From: Phycisphaerae bacterium
GTDB taxonomy: Bacteria; Planctomycetota; Phycisphaerae; UBA1845; Fen-1342
Length of the DNA stretch: 64,000 nucleotides
Assembly: GCA_030428945.1 (NCBI GenBank)
Contig: JAUIEC010000006.1
Location: 1-64,000 of the forward strand
Direction of reading: 5' to 3'
The notes beneath the pieces were generated by a model. The model searched no databases, was not told the origin of the DNA, and saw only the letters and a list, made by a program, of their open reading frames with translations. Both the position numbers and the translations under genes were made by a program. Below, piece after piece: positions 58,033-64,000 of this stretch (the stretch's first letter is position 1; each line of letters opens with the position of its first letter).

Positions 58033-58437
58033 TCAGTCGCTTTCGTCTTCGGGTTCGTCTTCGGGTTCCTCGTCAGGGCCGACCTCGATGCCGTCGAACT
58101 CGGCCAGGTCGAACGATGCGACGAGTTGCTTGAGCTTCTCGGTTTCGGCCAGCAGTGACGCGGGCGTGTGGATCTGGACCTGGTCGATCTGCAGGTAGAT
58201 CATCTCCGGGTCGTCGCCGTCTTCGTCGTCCTCGCTTTCCTCGGCCGCGAAGAGGCCCTGCACGTCGTACTCGTGCTCGAACAGGTGTTCGGCGGCCGCG
58301 ACGAGTTTCTCCTCGGACGGGTCGGCGAAGATGAACGACCAGCAGCAGACATCGTCGATGCTCCAGTCGATTTCGCCGCTGGCGGCCAGTTCGCGGGTGT
58401 GCTCAAAGATCCAGTTGATGTTCTCTTCGGTCGGCAT
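58033..58437 (-). CDS. RraB-like acidic protein
   Basis: This 134-residue, very acidic protein resembles ribonuclease E inhibitor RraB: an N-terminal helix, FIFADPSEEKLVAAAEHLFEHEYDVQGL, a strand YLQIDQVQIHTPASLLAETEKLKQLVASFDLAEFDGIEVG and an acidic tail (EEPEDEPEDESD). If correct it would modulate mRNA turnover. The match is by fold pattern and is not conclusive. Confidence 0.6.
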   Translation of the reverse strand: MPTEENINWIFEHTRELAASGEIDWSIDDVCCWSFIFADPSEEKLVAAAEHLFEHEYDVQGLFAAEESEDDEDGDDPEMIYLQIDQVQIHTPASLLAETEKLKQLVASFDLAEFDGIEVGPDEEPEDEPEDESD

Positions 58438-58534
58438 GGCGTGCGCCTGTTCGGTTGTCGGTGTTCCGGTTGCGGGTTTTCAGGCACTTCGGCCGTGAAC
58501 GGAGAGGCGTGCAGGCCGGGAACAGGACGCGGCG

Positions 58535-61457
<2,923 letters not shown>

Positions 61458-61468
61458 GACGGGTGCAC

Positions 61469-62587
61469 TCAGGTCGAAAGAGAGACCGGCATGATGACGT
61501 ACAGGAAATCGGCCTTGTCTTCGCCGCACAGCACGCCCGGCCGCAGGCTCTCCTGCATTTCGAGATAGACGTCGCCGTTGGGGCAGACCTTGAGGGCCTC
61601 GTTGACGAAGGCCGGGTTGAACCCGATTTCGAGTTCCTCGCCGTCGAACGAGATCGGCATTTCGATCCGTGCGTCGCCCTGTTCCGGGGACTGCGAGGTG
61701 ATCACCAGCTTGTCCGGCGTGAACTGCAGCTTGACGGCCCGCGATTCCTCGGTGGTCAGCAGGGCCGCCTGCCGGACGGCGTGGAAGAATTCCTCGCGGT
61801 CGAGCGTGGCCCGCTTGTCGCTGCTCTTGGGAATCACGTCCTGGTACTTCGGGAAATGCCCCTCGACCAGCACCGAGGACAGCAGCCGGTCACCGCTGCG
61901 CATCAGGATCTGGTTGGGCATGACCTTGATGTCGATGCCCCAGCCCTCGCCATCGGGCGGCGCCGAGAAGACCTTCTCGAGCACGGTCAGGGCCTTGGCC
62001 GGGACGATGATCTGGAAGTCGCCGCTGCTGGCTTCGACGATGGCGCCGCCGGAACGGGCCAGGCGCCGCCCGTCGGTGGCGACCATGAAGAGACGCTTGC
62101 CCTGCTTCTCCCACAGGACGCCGTTGATCGCGTAGCGGCTCGTCTCGCGGGCCGCGGCGTAGCTGGTCAGGTGGATCATCCGCCGCAGTTCGGCCCCGCT
62201 GACGACCAGGTCGGGAGCGTCCTCGAACTGGGCCACCGGCGGGAAGTCGCCGGGGCTCATCATGAAGATCCGGAAATTGCGGCCTTCGCCGCGGATCGTA
62301 CAGTACGGGTCCGAGGTCTCCAGCGAGACCTCGACGTCGCCGAGTTCGCGGACGATGCTCAGCAGTCGGTCGGCCGGGACGACGCTCTCGCCCGGTTCCT
62401 CGACGCTGAGGGCCGGGACGGACAGCCGCAGGCCGATCTCGCCATCGGTGGCCGACATTTCGAGTTTTTCGGGTCCGGCGACGAGTCGCACGCAGTCCAG
62501 GATGGGCTTGGTGGTGCGTCCCCCGGTGACACTGGCGATGGCCTGCAGGGCTTCCTGGAAGTCGTGTCGGGGGAGGATGATTTTCAT
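61469..62587 (-). CDS. dnaN: DNA polymerase III beta sliding clamp
   Basis: The clamp tethers polymerases to DNA. The 372-residue protein has three repeated domains: MKIILPRHDFQEALQAIASV, VATDGRRLARSGG and the C-terminal YVIMPVSL that forms the partner-binding pocket. It is followed closely by the dciA-like gene. The 358-base gap upstream separates it from dnaA. Confidence 0.96.
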   Translation of the reverse strand: MKIILPRHDFQEALQAIASVTGGRTTKPILDCVRLVAGPEKLEMSATDGEIGLRLSVPALSVEEPGESVVPADRLLSIVRELGDVEVSLETSDPYCTIRGEGRNFRIFMMSPGDFPPVAQFEDAPDLVVSGAELRRMIHLTSYAAARETSRYAINGVLWEKQGKRLFMVATDGRRLARSGGAIVEASSGDFQIIVPAKALTVLEKVFSAPPDGEGWGIDIKVMPNQILMRSGDRLLSSVLVEGHFPKYQDVIPKSSDKRATLDREEFFHAVRQAALLTTEESRAVKLQFTPDKLVITSQSPEQGDARIEMPISFDGEELEIGFNPAFVNEALKVCPNGDVYLEMQESLRPGVLCGEDKADFLYVIMPVSLST

Positions 62588-62945
62588 GTGTGCTGCCGGC
62601 CTTCCTGGACTCTGTCTGCAAGTTCACTGGGACCCGGTAAATCTACCGGAAAACGCGCCTTTCCGCCAGTCGTCCGCAACCCGGGAGGAGGGTCCGGCGG
62701 GGACTGTCGGGGGGGCCCGGGAGACTGGTATTCAGAGAGAGAAAAGATAGCTCGCCCTCTTTCTTCTTCAGCCCTGTCAGGGCTGTCAGCCGCGTCCCGG
62801 GCGGAGCGTTAACCGCCGTCTTTCGCAGGGACTTGAGCGAAGCCCGGCAGGTGTCAGCGGCCCGGTCCGGTTTGCTGACAGTGGTGGCGCGGGGCAACAG
62901 TTCGGCGGGTTCTGACAGCGGATCGCCGGTCGGCGGTGGCTTGGG
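62588..62945. other. dnaA-dnaN intergenic region with CTGTCAGC boxes
   Basis: Five CTGTCAG or CTGACAG sites lie at 62774-62780, 62783-62790, 62852-62858, 62875-62881 and 62912-62918, some in opposite orientation. I see no consensus TTATNCACA DnaA boxes here. A weak purine stretch (AGAGAGAGAAAAGATAG) precedes the boxes. It could be an origin or a regulatory region. Confidence 0.45.
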
Positions 62946-64000
62946 TCAACGGCGCGCCAGCAACTGGCGGGTGAGCAATGACAGGGTCTCGGCCGTTTCG
63001 GATTCCTGCTCGCGATCGGCTTCGATGACTCGTTCGGCGTGCAGGACGGTCGAGTGGTCGCGTCCGCCGAAGTGCGAGCCGATCTCTTCGAGGCTCAGCG
63101 GGGTCAGGCGGCGGGCGAGGTACATGCCGATCTGCCGGGGGAAGCTGACTGATCGGGATCGCTTCCGGCCGACGAGGTCGGGCAGTCGGACGCCGAAGTG
63201 GCGTGAGACGGCGTCCATGATGTCGCTGACCTGCAGCGGTTTGGCGGGGCGGCCGTCGAAGTCGGCCAGGATCCGGTCGGCGCTTTCGAGGGTGATGGCG
63301 TCGTCTCCGATCTGGGCTTCCATCATCAGCTTGGTCAGTGCGCCTTCGAGGTTTCGGACGTTGGACTGCACGCGTTCGGCGATCAGGTCGAGGACCTCGT
63401 CGGGGACCTCGCAGCCTCGCAGGCGGGCCTTTTTGTGCAGGATCGCCTGTCGGGTTTCGCGGTTGGGCGGGTCGATCTGGGTGACCAGGCCCCAGTTGAA
63501 GCGGCTGATCAGGCGGTCTTCCAGGGTCGGGATCTCGCCCGGGGGGGAGTCGGCCGAGAGGATGATCTGTCGCCGGGACTGGTACAGGACGTTGAACGTG
63601 TGGAACAGTTCCTCCTGGCTGGACTCGCGTTCGGCCAGGAACTGGATGTCGTCGATGATCAGCACGTCGGCGCAGCGGGCGCACTCGCGGAATTCGGTCA
63701 GTTGGCCGGATTCGATCGCGCGGACGAAGTCGTTGATGAACGTCTCGCAGGTGACATAGATGACGTTGAGCGGGGTGCTGCCGTTGCGCAGGGCGGCGCA
63801 GGTGGCCTGCAGCAGGTGGGTCTTGCCGAGACCGGACTGTCCGTGGACGAACAGCGGGTTGTAGAGCGTTCCGGGCTGTGTGCAGACGGCTTTGCAGGCG
63901 GCGTGCGCGAGGCGGTTGGACTGGCCGACGACGAACTGGTCGAAGGTGTAGTCGGGCGTCACGGGAAGCTGGGTCAGGAAGTTGGCTTCGGTGGTGGCGA
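62946..64000 (-). CDS. dnaA: Chromosomal replication initiator DnaA, partial
   Basis: DnaA opens the origin. The visible part lacks the N-terminus, which lies beyond the window. It has the AAA+ domain: TFDQFVVGQSNRLAHAA, Walker A GQSGLGKTHLL, Walker B DVLIIDDIQFLAERES, sensor and box VII (PTLEDRLISRFNWGLVTQI), then NLEGALTKL and the DNA-binding helix-turn-helix (DIMDAVSRHFGVRLPDLVG, PRQIGMYLARRLTPLSLEEIG, FGGRDHSTVLHA). All key residues are intact. Confidence 0.96.
   Translation of the reverse strand, partial: ATTEANFLTQLPVTPDYTFDQFVVGQSNRLAHAACKAVCTQPGTLYNPLFVHGQSGLGKTHLLQATCAALRNGSTPLNVIYVTCETFINDFVRAIESGQLTEFRECARCADVLIIDDIQFLAERESSQEELFHTFNVLYQSRRQIILSADSPPGEIPTLEDRLISRFNWGLVTQIDPPNRETRQAILHKKARLRGCEVPDEVLDLIAERVQSNVRNLEGALTKLMMEAQIGDDAITLESADRILADFDGRPAKPLQVSDIMDAVSRHFGVRLPDLVGRKRSRSVSFPRQIGMYLARRLTPLSLEEIGSHFGGRDHSTVLHAERVIEADREQESETAETLSLLTRQLLARR

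Noticed and set aside
62588..62945. Confirmed replication origin
   Set aside because: Position between dnaN and dnaA is suggestive, but no consensus DnaA boxes or clear AT-rich unwinding element are visible, so it is listed only as a region with boxes.

Overview
The window is about two thirds G+C and looks like chromosome from a planctomycete-type bacterium, most likely the Phycisphaerae side. The signs are secreted proteins ending in two dockerin-like calcium repeats (4234-5064, 40427-43324), a prepilin-like protein with an H-X9-DG motif (19629-20504), small membrane proteins headed by CxxCG...CPxCG ribbons (3610-4092, 40068-40358), a triple YHS-like protein (49767-50414), and hairpins of the GTGGCACAGGC type (16923-17020). 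The lineage is an inference from family content.

Both ends carry chromosome replication and segregation genes. On the left is parB with three exact parS sites just downstream. On the right, on the minus strand, lie dnaA (running off the edge), dnaN, a dciA-like gene and gyrB. Next to gyrB are both subunits of DNA topoisomerase VI, an enzyme typical of archaea and plants and uncommon in bacteria. They are separated by a polyphosphate kinase 2, a universal stress protein and a YhbY-like gene.

Region by region: 0.2-3.2 kb parB, parS, Nudix hydrolase and M50 protease; 3.2-5.1 kb a minisatellite, a ribbon membrane protein and a spondin-domain secreted protein; 5.4-9.4 kb a tyrosine/homogentisate catabolic cluster; 9.5-15.1 kb ModA-like, MazG-like, GNAT, methyltransferase and a lipoprotein/ECF sigma/anti-sigma operon; 15.2-21.9 kb NTF2-like lipoprotein, SDR epimerase, transketolase, rpmH, prepilin-like protein and rsgA; 22-30.7 kb a low-G+C orphan gene, an esterase, an SDR threonine dehydrogenase, gpmI, a TPR lipoprotein and a glycosyltransferase; 30.8-40.4 kb a 40-residue membrane microprotein, queD-queE, a phosphodiester glycosidase, oxidoreductases, an enoyl-CoA hydratase, msrA and a ureohydrolase; 40.4-50.4 kb a GH57/CBM25 glycosidase, an AhpD-like protein, an RdgC-like protein, a methyltransferase, PutA and the YHS protein; 50.7-64 kb a pyruvate-kinase-like protein, topo VI and the replication genes.

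The strongest pattern not explained by the genes is a family of intergenic elements built from tandem 7-8 base words (GAGCAAGT, GTGAAAGA, GGGAGCNA, GGGAACA). They occur at more than a dozen gene ends. Many have a reverse-complementary arm across a short spacer, and several contain the stop codons of the flanking genes. Other patterns are a set of genes with a -10-like hexamer only 6-8 bases before the ATG (probably leaderless mRNAs), CTGTCAGC boxes shared by the dnaA-dnaN gap and the rdgC-like promoter, and two islands of REP-like palindromes.
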